Origin: an uncultured Collinsella sp.
Lineage (GTDB): Bacteria > Actinomycetota > Coriobacteriia > Coriobacteriales > Coriobacteriaceae
Direction of reading: 5' to 3'
DNA length: 15,560 nucleotides
Assembly (NCBI GenBank): GCA_900547805.1
Contig: URIE01000039.1
Span: 1 to 15,560, forward strand
Shown here: in pieces, positions 1 to 8,241 of the stretch
Numbering within the stretch: position 1 is the stretch's first letter
How the letters are laid out: every line of letters starts with the position of its first letter
Made by a program: the position numbers and the translations under genes
The notes under the pieces: model-generated
Seen by the model: only the letters and a program-made list of their open reading frames with translations
What the model was told of the DNA's origin: nothing
The model's database searches: none

Positions 1-135
1 GGCGAACATTGCCAACAGAAAGGCCTTAGCGACCGGCAGGTTAGCCTTGGTCACGCCGGCGGTCTCGGTCTTGGACTCGATCGCGGCGGGCGCCAGGCAA
101 TCGGGAGCGGGGTACTCCACCTTGGAATCTGCCAT
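1..135 (-). CDS. FocA/NirC-family formate channel, N-terminal part (runs off left edge)
   Basis: Only the first 45 codons are present; the gene continues beyond the left edge. Reading from the ATG at 135, the protein begins MADSKVEYPAPDCLAPAAI. It then has the stretch GVTKANLPVAKAFLLAMFA, which resembles the start of the first membrane helix of the formate/nitrite transporter family (typically G-x-x-K-A-x-L-P, then a hydrophobic run). FNT proteins are pentameric inner-membrane channels for formate, nitrite or hydrosulfide. The start is supported by a modest purine-rich site (GGAAAGAAG) upstream, and 39 nt separate it from the hycI stop. As the last visible gene of a formate hydrogenlyase operon, its probable substrate is formate. 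The substrate is inferred from context, because the selectivity residues lie outside the window. No symbol is assigned because focA and nirC cannot be told apart here. Confidence 0.78.
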   Translation of the reverse strand, partial: MADSKVEYPAPDCLAPAAIESKTETAGVTKANLPVAKAFLLAMFA

Positions 136-174
136 GTCAATCACTTCTTTCCTATTCAGCAGAGGCAAGCGCTG

Positions 175-678
175 CTATAGCTCCTGCCCCAAGCGGACAA
201 AGTGGGAAAAGTCGTTGGCGGCCACGGCGTCGTACACGGCGTCGACGGCCTCAAAGACCTCCGGGGACATGGGGTTATAGAACTCCGTATCGCCCGGCTG
301 AATCCCTACGAAGACGATACCTTCGCACGATTGCTCGATTTCTTCGATCAGAATCGACAAGGGAAGCGAATGCGTGGTAAACATCGACTTGCGGGCCACA
401 TCGCGTTTGTCGAGCAGGCGGATGGCGCCGACGGGCAGCGCCATGTCGGCGGCATCGACCAACACCAGGCGCGGCGGACGCTCGCGCTTGACCTCGATGA
501 TGTCGTCCTCGGGCGTTTGCCCACCGTCGATGGTGTACCAACCGGCGATGGGCGTGTCCTCCATCTTTTTGGAGAGCACGGGGCCGGCGGCATCGTCGGC
601 GCGCAGCACGCTTCCCGCCGTGAGCACAATGCCCGCAAACGGGGCGCCGTTCACACGGCCATCCACAACGCGACCCAT
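175..678 (-). CDS. hycI: Hydrogenase maturation endopeptidase, HycI family
   Basis: This protein of 167 residues matches the HycI aspartic-type protease that cuts the C-terminal tail from the formate hydrogenlyase large subunit after nickel insertion. The metal ligands known from E. coli HycI (Asp16, Asp62, His90) align with Asp29 (in RADDAAGP), Asp75 (in LVLVDAADM) and His103 (in MFTTHSLPL). The block GIQPGDTEFYNPMS near residue 130 also matches the family. The N-terminus is about 13 residues longer than E. coli HycI, and the usual G-N before the first Asp is G-S (22-23). The ATG overlaps the stop of the preceding gene by one base (TAATG), which implies translational coupling and supports this start. 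The likely substrate is the HyfG homologue in the same operon, cut after Arg546. The protein is cytoplasmic. The family call is secure; the exact substrate is inferred. Confidence 0.92.
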   Translation of the reverse strand: MGRVVDGRVNGAPFAGIVLTAGSVLRADDAAGPVLSKKMEDTPIAGWYTIDGGQTPEDDIIEVKRERPPRLVLVDAADMALPVGAIRLLDKRDVARKSMFTTHSLPLSILIEEIEQSCEGIVFVGIQPGDTEFYNPMSPEVFEAVDAVYDAVAANDFSHFVRLGQEL

Positions 679-1259
679 TACTGTAGCCTCCCCGTCAGAT
701 ACACGCCCGACACATCGCGCACACGCTCAACCAGATCGCGAAACTTCATTAAGAACGCAACCTGCTGGGCATGCAGGCCAAAGTCGTCATCGAACACCGA
801 GATGCCGGCCTTGGCCGAACCGCGAAAACCGCGCTCGTCGAGCAGCGTGTCGCAGGCCTCGAGCAGCGACGGCACCGCCGCCTTGTCGAGCTGGCACTCG
901 CCAAAGGAGCGGATGGCCTCAAACTTAGTCCGAGCCTCCCCCTCCGGCAACGCGTCGACGAGCGAATAGAACACGTTCACCGGCACCGACAGGCGCGGCT
1001 CAAAGCAGTCGAGCACGCCGGTGTGGTGGCCCACGGCGAGCGTGTAGTACAGCACGTCGCAGGCCTCCTGGGGAACGTCTTCCTCGGTCTCCACAAACTT
1101 ACGCGTGAGCTCGTAAAAGACCACCTGGTCGGGCGCATGTCCCAGGCAGGGGTCGGCGACGCCCTCGGCGGCCTCGTCGCTTGCGCGCGAGGCATCGCCA
1201 AAGGAGCCGCCGAGCATGCCGGGGCCCGCAAAGTAACCAGAGCGGTCCGTGAGCTCCAT
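678..1259 (-). CDS. hyfJ: Formate hydrogenlyase maturation protein HycH/HyfJ family
   Basis: This protein of 193 residues belongs to the HycH/HyfJ family, which is needed for maturation of the formate hydrogenlyase large subunit and is thought to act at or before the protease step. The signature lies at residues 46-90: VVFYELTRKF, then LYYTLAVGHHTGVLDC, which closely follows E. coli HycH (VVFSQLSRKF, VYYSLAIGHHLGVIDC). The C-terminus (VYLTGRLQ) also resembles the family. The first 45 residues (rich in Gly, Ala and Asp) have no counterpart in HycH, which starts near residue 44 here. The long form is preferred because its ATG follows the hyfI stop directly and has a good site (GGAGGT) 7 nt upstream. 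The gene overlaps hycI by one base. It is presumably soluble and cytoplasmic. The choice between the names hycH and hyfJ is arbitrary; hyfJ is used because the rest of the operon is Hyf-like. Confidence 0.87.
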   Translation of the reverse strand: MELTDRSGYFAGPGMLGGSFGDASRASDEAAEGVADPCLGHAPDQVVFYELTRKFVETEEDVPQEACDVLYYTLAVGHHTGVLDCFEPRLSVPVNVFYSLVDALPEGEARTKFEAIRSFGECQLDKAAVPSLLEACDTLLDERGFRGSAKAGISVFDDDFGLHAQQVAFLMKFRDLVERVRDVSGVYLTGRLQ

Positions 1260-2042
1260 CTAGCGACCTCCGGCCAGCACCAGATCCTGTAACGCCGAGT
1301 ACACCTCAACGCGGCGAGGATCATCCTGCTTGTCGATGAGCAGCGCCATGGCACCGCGGATATCGCCCTTGGGCGCGCCCTCGAGCGTATCCATAAACTC
1401 GTTGGCCAAGTCGCGGCCGTAACGGTAGCCGCTCATGGCGCGAGCTTCGCGCTCAATGGCAACGCGCAGCTTGTACGGCACGCCGGGGTGCAGGATATCG
1501 GCCTGCTCGCCGGCGGCCTCCACCGTGGTCTCGGCATGGAGCTTTTGGTCCAGCAGGCCAAGTGCCATGGCAAAGCCGTAGACGGTCTGCGCGGGGCTGG
1601 GCGGGCAGCCGGGGATGTAGACGTCGACCGGCAAGATCTTGTCCGTGCCGCCCCAGACGCAGTAGTTGTCGTAGAAGATGCCGCCGGTGCAGCCGCACGC
1701 GCCATAGGACACCACGATCTTGGGATCGGGTGCAGCCTCAAAGGCGCGCAGGGCCGGCATGCGCATGGCACGCGTCACGGCGCCGGTGTACAGCAGCACG
1801 TCGGCGTGACGGGGCGAGGGCACGACCTTGATGCCAAAGCGCTCGACGTCGAAGACGGGCGTGATGGAACCGAAGATCTCGATCTCGCAGCCGTTGCAGC
1901 CGCCGCAGTCAACACGGTAGACGTACACCGAGCGCTTGATCTTCTTAAGAAGGGTCGCCTTGGCCTTCTCGATGCTCTCGTCGAGCTCGATCTTGGTCGG
2001 GCGGTACTGAAGCCGCTCGGGCAAAAGCGTGGGTTCGGCCAT
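1260..2042 (-). CDS. hyfI: Hydrogenase-4 small subunit HyfI (NuoB-like, Fe-S)
   Basis: This protein of 260 residues is the small electron-transfer subunit of the membrane-bound group 4 [NiFe] hydrogenase, homologous to HycG, HyfI and NuoB. It carries the [4Fe-4S] cluster closest to the NiFe site. Visible cluster motifs are CGGCNGCEIE (Cys49 and Cys52 as likely ligands), SYGACG (Cys116) and IPGCPPSP (Cys146). Blocks such as VPSPRHADVLLYTGAVTRAM and WGGTDKILPVDVYIPGCPP are almost those of E. coli HycG/HyfI. The length is close to the family norm (about 250). The start is supported by GGAGGAG upstream, and the gene begins 2 nt after the hyfH stop. The subunit should sit in the cytoplasmic arm against HyfG and over HyfC. 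Nothing is missing. Confidence 0.96.
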   Translation of the reverse strand: MAEPTLLPERLQYRPTKIELDESIEKAKATLLKKIKRSVYVYRVDCGGCNGCEIEIFGSITPVFDVERFGIKVVPSPRHADVLLYTGAVTRAMRMPALRAFEAAPDPKIVVSYGACGCTGGIFYDNYCVWGGTDKILPVDVYIPGCPPSPAQTVYGFAMALGLLDQKLHAETTVEAAGEQADILHPGVPYKLRVAIEREARAMSGYRYGRDLANEFMDTLEGAPKGDIRGAMALLIDKQDDPRRVEVYSALQDLVLAGGR

Positions 2043-2044
2043 GG

Positions 2045-2761
2045 TTACTCCTCCTTCGTTTCAAAATCCATGATGATGCCCTCGACCGGCGCCGGACCGG
2101 CGGGAATCTCGGGCGCATCGGGGTTGAGCTCGCGGTCGATATACTCCGGGTTCACGCCGTGGCCGCCCAGATACTCCATGCCGGGGCCCTGGGGCTCACC
2201 GGACGCAAGCGTCTCGTTGGCAGCCATGCCGTGCGCGTTGCCGGTCTTTACGGCCGAGGCGGCGCGCAGGGCGTCGAGCTCGCGCTTGCACTCCTGGCAC
2301 ATACCGACGGTACGGGCGGCCTGCTCGGCCTCCATGCCGCCGGCCTTTTGCAGCAGGCGCTTGGCGTAGTCAATCTCCTTGTGCGGGGCAAACGGCTTGC
2401 CGCAGCGCGAGCAGCGCTCGAGCGTGTAGACGCTCTTGCTGGTGAGGTCGTCTTTGCTCATGACGGCCAGCTCAAACTCCTCGGTGAGCTTGATGGCCTC
2501 CATGGGGCAGGCTTCCTCGCAACGGCCGCAAAAGATGCAGCGGCCGTAGTCGATCGACCAGGTAATGGTATCGGCCGCAAGGTCGGTGTCCATGCGAATG
2601 GCATCGGCCGGGCATGCCACGCCGCAGGCACCGCAGGCGATGCAGAGCTCGGCATTGTGCTCGGGCTTGCCGCGCATGTCCTTGTTGGTGGGGAACGGCG
2701 CAAACGGGTACTTGACTGTCGCGTCGCCGGCCTTGGCGTTAACCTTCCAAAGCTTCAGCAT
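2045..2761 (-). CDS. hyfH: Hydrogenase-4 ferredoxin-like subunit HyfH (NuoI-like)
   Basis: This protein of 238 residues is homologous to HycF, HyfH and NuoI and relays electrons within the peripheral arm. It has two [4Fe-4S] motifs: Cys40, 43, 46, 50 and Cys75, 78, 81, 85. A second pair of CxxC motifs (117/120 and 155/158) may bind a metal such as zinc; E. coli HycF has an equivalent pair. The start at 2761 is chosen because MLKLWKVNAKAGDATVKYPF aligns with the beginning of HycF (MFTFIKKVIKTGTATSSYPL), and because it lies 1 nt after the hyfG stop. A longer open reading upstream is only a shadow of hyfG. The protein is about 57 residues longer than E. coli HycF and HyfH (about 180). The extra C-terminal tail (roughly 167-238) is rich in Pro, Gly and Glu and has no recognised domain. 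Confidence 0.94.
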   Translation of the reverse strand: MLKLWKVNAKAGDATVKYPFAPFPTNKDMRGKPEHNAELCIACGACGVACPADAIRMDTDLAADTITWSIDYGRCIFCGRCEEACPMEAIKLTEEFELAVMSKDDLTSKSVYTLERCSRCGKPFAPHKEIDYAKRLLQKAGGMEAEQAARTVGMCQECKRELDALRAASAVKTGNAHGMAANETLASGEPQGPGMEYLGGHGVNPEYIDRELNPDAPEIPAGPAPVEGIIMDFETKEE

Positions 2762-2762
2762 A

Positions 2763-4535
2763 TTAGAGCGCCTCCTCATCGAGCGGAGCGGCCATGGTGC
2801 CCTCGCCCGCGAGCGGCGACTTGTCGCGCCAAACGTTCTCGAACTGCTCCTTGTCGAGCACGTGGTCGCGCTTGGCGGCGACATCGGTCACCGTCACGCG
2901 GTCGGTGCAGGAGTAGCACGGGTCGAGCGAGCCGACGATCAGCGCTGCATCGCCCACGGTGTTGCCGCGGAACATGTAGCGCAGGACCGGCCAGTTGCTG
3001 TACGTGGCGGCCTTGGCGCGCCAGCGGTAGCACTTCTGGTTATTGCCGAGCATGGCCCAGTGCACGTCCTCGCCGCGCGGCGCCTCGGTGGCACCGATGG
3101 CGTACTTGTGCGGGGTGTACTCCCAATCCGTGGTGAGGATGGGGCCCGACGGGCAGTTCTCGAGCATGGTCTCGATCATGTCGATCGAATCGTAGACCTC
3201 CTGGATGCGAACGGCAGTGCGGCCGAAGGCATCGCAGGTGTCGGCCGTGGCGGCGTGCATCTTTTGGACGTCCGGATCGGCGTAGCCGTCGAAGGGATGG
3301 TCGAAGCGCACGTCGCGGGCATAGCCCGAGCCACGCATGAGCGGGCCGACCGGCGAGAAGTCGCGGGCGATCTTGCGGTCCAGGATGCCGATGCCGCTCG
3401 CACGCTCGATAAAGTTGGGCGTGGAGAGCAAGACGTCGACGAGCTCCTGAACCTCGGAGCGCAGCTGGTGGATGGTCGTGAGCGTGGAAAGCTTCTGCTC
3501 GGCCAAAATGTCGCGACGCACGCCGCCGATCACGTTGAGGCCGTAGGTCTTGCGGTGACCGGAGAGCTTCTCGGCCAGGTCCATGGACTTCTCGCGGACG
3601 CGGAAGAACTGCTGGAAGCCCGAATCGAAGCCGGTGTAGTGCGACGCCAGGCCAATGTTGAGCAGATGTGAGTGCAGGCGCTCGACCTCGAGCATGATGG
3701 CACGGATGTACTGGGCGCGCGGCGGGACATGGATGCCCTGGGCGCGCTCGACGGCCTCGGCATAGGCCACCGAGTGGGCGCAGCCGCAGATGCCGCAGAT
3801 GCGGTCGGCGAGGAACGTCACGGCGTCATAGTTCAGGCGCGTCTCGGCAACCTTCTCCATGCCGCGGTGCACGTAGAACAGACGGTAGTCGGCGTCGACG
3901 ATCGTCTCGCTCTCAACGAACAGGCGGAAGTGGCCGGGCTCGTCGGAGGTAATGTGCAACGGGCCCATGGGGACGAGCGTCGTCTCCTTGCCCTTGGTAT
4001 CGGCCAAGAACTCGTAGTTTTCCATGTCGCTCGCGGGAGCGGGACGGAAGCGGTAGTCCATGGAGTCCTTGCGCAGCGGGTACAGGCCGCTGGGCCAGTC
4101 GTCGGGAAGCACCAGGCGGCGGCGGTCGGGCAGGCCCTCGGGGATCAGGCCGAACATATCGCGCAGCTCGCGCTCGCCCCACACGCAGGCGGGGACGAAC
4201 GGCGTCACGGACGGGAACGTCATCTTAGCGGGATCGACCTCGGTGCGCACGGTCACCCAGCCGGGGTCCTCCCCCTCCATGGAGATGACGTAGTACACGG
4301 CGTAACGGCCGCACAGGCTGCGCTCGTCGTTGCCGATGATCACAGGAATCCAGCCGTAGCGCTCGTAATACAGGTAGTGGACGGCCTCGGGCAGCTTGTC
4401 CTGCTTGACGGTAATCGTCAGCTGGTCCTCGCACTGCCACTCGACCTTCTCGATGCAGCCCGGAACGGCGCGGCGCAGGGCCTCGACATGGCTCTCGCAG
4501 CGACGGGCATACACCTTGTTCTCAGTTTCAATCAT
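2763..4535 (-). CDS. hyfG: Hydrogenase-4 large subunit HyfG (NuoC-NuoD fusion, NiFe site)
   Basis: This protein of 590 residues is the catalytic subunit, where protons are reduced to H2. Residues 1 to about 165 form the NuoC-like domain, with VWGERELRDMFGLIPEGLPD and LVLPDDWPSGLYPLRKDSMD as family signatures. Residues from about 185 form the NuoD-like NiFe domain. The Ni ligands are RICGICG (Cys247, Cys250) and, near the end, DPCYSCTDR (Cys540, Cys543). By analogy with HycE, which is cut after Arg537, HycI should cleave after Arg546 and release a 44-residue tail (32 in E. coli). Similarity to E. coli HycE is strong throughout. The ATG follows the hyfF stop by 3 nt with GGTGGAG upstream. All ligands are present, so the enzyme looks active. 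The subunit faces the cytoplasm and contacts HyfI and HyfH. Confidence 0.97.
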   Translation of the reverse strand: MIETENKVYARRCESHVEALRRAVPGCIEKVEWQCEDQLTITVKQDKLPEAVHYLYYERYGWIPVIIGNDERSLCGRYAVYYVISMEGEDPGWVTVRTEVDPAKMTFPSVTPFVPACVWGERELRDMFGLIPEGLPDRRRLVLPDDWPSGLYPLRKDSMDYRFRPAPASDMENYEFLADTKGKETTLVPMGPLHITSDEPGHFRLFVESETIVDADYRLFYVHRGMEKVAETRLNYDAVTFLADRICGICGCAHSVAYAEAVERAQGIHVPPRAQYIRAIMLEVERLHSHLLNIGLASHYTGFDSGFQQFFRVREKSMDLAEKLSGHRKTYGLNVIGGVRRDILAEQKLSTLTTIHQLRSEVQELVDVLLSTPNFIERASGIGILDRKIARDFSPVGPLMRGSGYARDVRFDHPFDGYADPDVQKMHAATADTCDAFGRTAVRIQEVYDSIDMIETMLENCPSGPILTTDWEYTPHKYAIGATEAPRGEDVHWAMLGNNQKCYRWRAKAATYSNWPVLRYMFRGNTVGDAALIVGSLDPCYSCTDRVTVTDVAAKRDHVLDKEQFENVWRDKSPLAGEGTMAAPLDEEAL

Positions 4536-4538
4536 TCG

Positions 4539-6098
4539 TTACTCCACCTCGCTCTGAGCGGTCTCGGTACCGAACACAGCGCGGTACATCGGCGTCGCGT
4601 GAAGTTCCTCGGTGCTCTGCTCGAGCACGATGCCGGTCGCGGTCTCCACACCGTGCACGAGAGGCAGCGGGGTGGCGATGCCAAACCACAAGATCATGAC
4701 AGCCAGGATGATTTCGGGGATAAGCATGAGCGCCGGGGCCTCATGCTTGCCCATGCCCTGGGGCGCATGACCGAATACCGACTTGAGTGCGATGCGGGTG
4801 AGCGCGGAGATGGCCACGGTAAGACCGAGGGCGACCACGACGACCAGCCACATGGGACCGGCGGTAACACCGGCGACAAAAGTCAGGAACTCAGAGATAA
4901 ACATGCCAAAGGGCGGGAAGGCACCAAGACCGAGCAGCGCCAGGACGGCGAGCGCGGCGGTTGCGGGGGCAACCTCGACGACACCCTGGATCTTAGCCAG
5001 GCTACGCGTGCCAAAGGCGTGCTGGATGTTGCCGGACACGCAGAAGGCAAGCGTCTTGGTAAAGCCGTGGAACACGCAGTGCAGCAGGGCCGCGGCGATA
5101 CCCAGCGGGCCACCGATACCCAGGCACAGGGCGATAACGCCCACGTTCTCCACAGACGAGTACGCAAAGCGGCGCTTGAGGTCGTCCTGGCGAAACATCG
5201 AAAGTGCCGCCACCAAAATGGACAGCGTGCCGACGATCAACAGCAAAAGCTGCGGATACTCGGCGCCCACGGCCTGGATGGTAAAGCCGTAGAAGCGCAT
5301 GATCACAAGCATGGCGCACTTAAGCAGCACGCCCGAGAGCAGGGCCGAGACAGGGCTCGGAGCCTGGGAGTGGGCATCGGGCAGCCAAGTATGCATGGGG
5401 AACAGGCCGGCCTTGGTGCCAAAGCCGATCACGACAAACGCAAAGGCGAGGCGCATGAGCGTCGGGTCGAACTGGTCGGCATACGGCAGCACGCACGACA
5501 GAAACGCGGCCTCGTGGGCGTTGGGAATCACGTCGGCGGCGTTGGCGTAGATCAGCAGCGTACCGAACAGGCCAAAGGCTACGCCGGCGGTGCAGACCAT
5601 CGCATACTTCCAAGAAGCCTCGAGGGCCGTCTTGTTCTTGTAGATACCCACGAGGAACACGGTGGAAAGCGTGGTTGCCTCCACGGCGGCCCAGGTGAGG
5701 ATCATGTTGTTGGACAGGCATGCGAGCAGCATGGTGAACACAAACAGGCTAAACAGCGCAAAATACTGCTTGGCGCGCTCGGCAGGCATGGAGCCCTCCT
5801 CGATATCGGCCTTTACATAGGGCAGCGAGAACAGCCCCGTAAGAAAACCGATAAAGCCGATGAGCAGCACAAAGATGGCGCCCAGCGAATCGAGGTGGAA
5901 CCACAGGCCAAGAGCGCTCGCGGTTTCGCCGCTCATAAGGACGTCACCGGCCGTCATAATCGACAGCACCAGGACGGCTGCGACGGAGACCAGGTTGAGA
6001 CCGGCAAACACGTTATAGGACGTGTTCTTGGGCAAAAACGCCATGACCAGCGAGAACACCAAAGGAGTCGCGAGCAGGGCGAGAATCAACGTTTCCAT
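4539..6098 (-). CDS. hyfF: Hydrogenase-4 membrane subunit HyfF (antiporter-like, NuoL/M/N family)
   Basis: This hydrophobic protein of 519 residues (E. coli HyfF is about 526) has many predicted membrane helices. Features of the Mrp/complex I antiporter-like family include a helix-5 glutamate (Glu140 in TWAAVEATTLS), a helix-7 lysine (Lys229 in GFGTKAGLFP), the motif HTWLPDAHSQAPSPVSALL (236-254), and a further lysine at 260. These buried charges form the proposed proton pathway in complex I. HyfF is one of the subunits that distinguish Hyf (FHL-2) from Hyc (FHL-1). It starts 3 nt after the hyfE stop with GAGGGGG upstream. Assignment among HyfB, HyfD and HyfF rests on position and length more than on unique motifs. 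Ion translocation is inferred from homology. Confidence 0.93.
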   Translation of the reverse strand: METLILALLATPLVFSLVMAFLPKNTSYNVFAGLNLVSVAAVLVLSIMTAGDVLMSGETASALGLWFHLDSLGAIFVLLIGFIGFLTGLFSLPYVKADIEEGSMPAERAKQYFALFSLFVFTMLLACLSNNMILTWAAVEATTLSTVFLVGIYKNKTALEASWKYAMVCTAGVAFGLFGTLLIYANAADVIPNAHEAAFLSCVLPYADQFDPTLMRLAFAFVVIGFGTKAGLFPMHTWLPDAHSQAPSPVSALLSGVLLKCAMLVIMRFYGFTIQAVGAEYPQLLLLIVGTLSILVAALSMFRQDDLKRRFAYSSVENVGVIALCLGIGGPLGIAAALLHCVFHGFTKTLAFCVSGNIQHAFGTRSLAKIQGVVEVAPATAALAVLALLGLGAFPPFGMFISEFLTFVAGVTAGPMWLVVVVALGLTVAISALTRIALKSVFGHAPQGMGKHEAPALMLIPEIILAVMILWFGIATPLPLVHGVETATGIVLEQSTEELHATPMYRAVFGTETAQSEVE

Positions 6099-6101
6099 GG
6101 A

Positions 6102-6755
6102 CTACCCCCTCAGCTCGGACAGGTCGCGCGCATCGAGCGAGTGGGAGTCGTCCCAAATGCGACGCACGACGATGGACATGATGATGACGGCAAAGATGGC
6201 GTCGGTGGCGATACCGATCTCGATGATCTCGGGAGCGGTGGGGGCCAAAAGCGCGAGCGTCACATGGCTGCCGTTTTCCATAAGGCAGTATCCAAAGATC
6301 TGCTTCATGATGTTGCGCTGCGAGATGATGCAGGTAAGGCCCACAAAGAAGTGAGCGAAGCTAATAGCGAGCGCAGGCGTTGCGACCTCGGCCGTGGGCA
6401 GACTAATCTGCGTCACGACAGCAAAGCAGATCGCGACCTCGACGGCGATGATGCAGATGGCCCATGCGGGCTTAAGGCCGGCCTTGAGCGATGCGTCGCT
6501 CGGCTCGCCCATCTTCTTGTACGCACGGTTGAGGATATATGGGACCAGGACGACCTTGGTGATAAAGGCAGATCCGGCCCACATAAGCAGCTCCTGCGCA
6601 CCGGTGGTGGCACCGAGCGTAGCGAGCAGCCCCACGAGCACCAGCGACTGCACCGCATACCAGTTGATGGCGTGCTTGATGTTCTTGGAGACGACCACCA
6701 TAGTGGACGTGACGATCAGAAGGCCGCCAAGGATGTTGACGATCGAATAACCCAT
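6102..6755 (-). CDS. hyfE: Hydrogenase-4 membrane subunit HyfE (NuoK-like)
   Basis: This small hydrophobic protein of 217 residues is almost the length of E. coli HyfE (216). About six membrane helices are visible, with a polar loop near residues 78-95 (RAYKKMGEPSDASLKAG). The C-terminal half contains QIFGYCLMENGSHVTL (152-167), whose helix glutamate, Glu160, resembles the conserved intramembrane glutamate of NuoK. An acidic/basic tail (RRIWDDSHSLDARDLSELRG) follows the last helix. It should bridge the antiporter-like subunits and HyfC in the membrane arm. A strong AGGAGGT site overlaps the hyfD stop codon, so the two genes are probably coupled. This subunit, like HyfD and HyfF, has no equivalent in the Hyc complex, which supports a Hyf-type assignment. 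Confidence 0.92.
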   Translation of the reverse strand: MGYSIVNILGGLLIVTSTMVVVSKNIKHAINWYAVQSLVLVGLLATLGATTGAQELLMWAGSAFITKVVLVPYILNRAYKKMGEPSDASLKAGLKPAWAICIIAVEVAICFAVVTQISLPTAEVATPALAISFAHFFVGLTCIISQRNIMKQIFGYCLMENGSHVTLALLAPTAPEIIEIGIATDAIFAVIIMSIVVRRIWDDSHSLDARDLSELRG

Positions 6756-6768
6756 GTCGTTCTACCTC

Positions 6769-8226
6769 CTAACCGATCCAGCTGGCCGAAAGCGGGCCGC
6801 TGACGATGACCATGATGATGAGTACGATGAACACGAATGCCATTGCCTTGGGGAGCGGTGCACCAGCGGCGACTTCCTCGCTCGGCTCACCGGGCAGGCA
6901 ATAGCCCATCCACTTGAGGAACCAGGCAAAGGTGGCGACGGTCTCGGCGACCATGATGCACACGAGCACCAGGATCGCGACGTTGCCGGCACCAACGGAA
7001 AAGCCGCCGGCGATAATCTGGAACTTCGAGAAGAACGTGTTCATGGGCGGCACGCCGGCAATGGCGAGCGCCGCCACACCAAAGCCCACACCCGAGATCG
7101 GGTACTTCTTTACGATGCCGCGCAGCTTGGGCAGCATACGCGTGCCGAGCGTAAAGGAGAACGAACCCGCGATCAGGAAGAACAGGGTCTTGGCGAAGGC
7201 GTGGTTAAAGATGTGGCACACGGCACCATCGAAGGCGAGCTGGCTGCCAAAGACCGAAAGGCCCAGACCAAAGAACACATAGGAGAGCTGGGCGATCGTG
7301 GAGAAGGCCAGCAGGCGCTTCATGTCCTTTTGCGGCAGGTACATCAGGAAGCCAAAGAGCATGGTGACCATGGCGTCGATAATGGCGACCCAGCCCACGA
7401 TCTCGGGAATCTCGCCGGCAGAGACGAGTGCGCGCGCGAACACGCACACGCCGACCTTAACCATCGAGGCACCATGCAGGTAGGCCGAAACAGGCGTCGG
7501 CGCCTCCATGGCCGAAGGCAGCCACATGTACATGGGAACCTGTGCGGACTTGGCCCAGGCCGCAAACAGCACGAGCAAAAGGACGATAGCCTTGAGCTTG
7601 GCGTCGAGGCCGGCAATCGCGGTAATGGCGAAGGTGCCGGTGTGGGCAAACACGATGGCGGCGCCCAGATACAGGCCAAGTGCGCCAATGTGCGTGATGA
7701 TGAGGGCCTTCATGCCGGCCTTCTTGGCCGTAGGCGACATATAGTAGCTGATGAGGCCCCAAGAGCAGGCACCCGTGATCTCAAAGAACACGAGCTGACC
7801 CAAAAGGGTCGAGCTGTACACGAGGCCGGCCATGGCACCGATGAAGGTCGCGAGATACGCGTAGAAGCGACGACGCGGTGCGTCGGGATGCTCACGGTTA
7901 TTCTCGCTCATATAGGGAATCGAATAGATCACGACAAGCAGGCCGATACCCACAAAGGCGGGCGCGAGGAGCGTGCTCATGCGATCGAAGGTGAATCCCA
8001 TGACGAGGGTCTGCCCAAACGAGATCAGGGGGACCTGCGTGTCGGGCATGCCGGCGCCAGCGAAATTCGCGGCGAGGGCGATGGTGCAGGCCGTCGAGAC
8101 GGCGGCACCCAAAACGCTGAACCACTTGGCGTACGGACGGGGGAACAGGGCGACGAGCACCGAGGCCACCATCGGGGCCGCGATAGCGACCAAGCCGAGA
8201 AGGGACAGACTGACTGCAAATGACAT
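6769..8226 (-). CDS. hyfD: Hydrogenase-4 membrane subunit HyfD (antiporter-like)
   Basis: This hydrophobic protein of 485 residues (E. coli HyfD is about 479) has roughly 14 predicted membrane helices. Family landmarks are Glu149 in VFFEITGACSWGL, Lys226 in AAWAKSAQVPMYMWLP, and the block WLPSAMEAPTPVSAYLHGAS (235-254), followed by Lys257. A later helix holds HIFNHAFAKTLFFL, the His/Lys helix typical of the group. These match the charged residues of NuoL/M/N thought to form the proton channel. The ATG is 15 nt from the hyfC stop, preceded by GAGAAGGGAG. It is one of three antiporter-like subunits in this operon. The HyfD name follows its place between hyfC and hyfE; the family call itself is very secure. 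Confidence 0.93.
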   Translation of the reverse strand: MSFAVSLSLLGLVAIAAPMVASVLVALFPRPYAKWFSVLGAAVSTACTIALAANFAGAGMPDTQVPLISFGQTLVMGFTFDRMSTLLAPAFVGIGLLVVIYSIPYMSENNREHPDAPRRRFYAYLATFIGAMAGLVYSSTLLGQLVFFEITGACSWGLISYYMSPTAKKAGMKALIITHIGALGLYLGAAIVFAHTGTFAITAIAGLDAKLKAIVLLLVLFAAWAKSAQVPMYMWLPSAMEAPTPVSAYLHGASMVKVGVCVFARALVSAGEIPEIVGWVAIIDAMVTMLFGFLMYLPQKDMKRLLAFSTIAQLSYVFFGLGLSVFGSQLAFDGAVCHIFNHAFAKTLFFLIAGSFSFTLGTRMLPKLRGIVKKYPISGVGFGVAALAIAGVPPMNTFFSKFQIIAGGFSVGAGNVAILVLVCIMVAETVATFAWFLKWMGYCLPGEPSEEVAAGAPLPKAMAFVFIVLIIMVIVSGPLSASWIG

Positions 8227-8241
8227 TGTTTCTCCCTTCTC

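Noticed and set aside
3672..6803. Very long open frame on the plus strand (over 1000 codons), with similar ones at 6754-8223, 8560-11250 and 11897-13639
   Set aside because: They lie opposite well-supported hyf and fdhF genes. Their translations are His/Gly/Asp/Arg-rich without any family similarity, as expected for the antisense of GC-rich genes.
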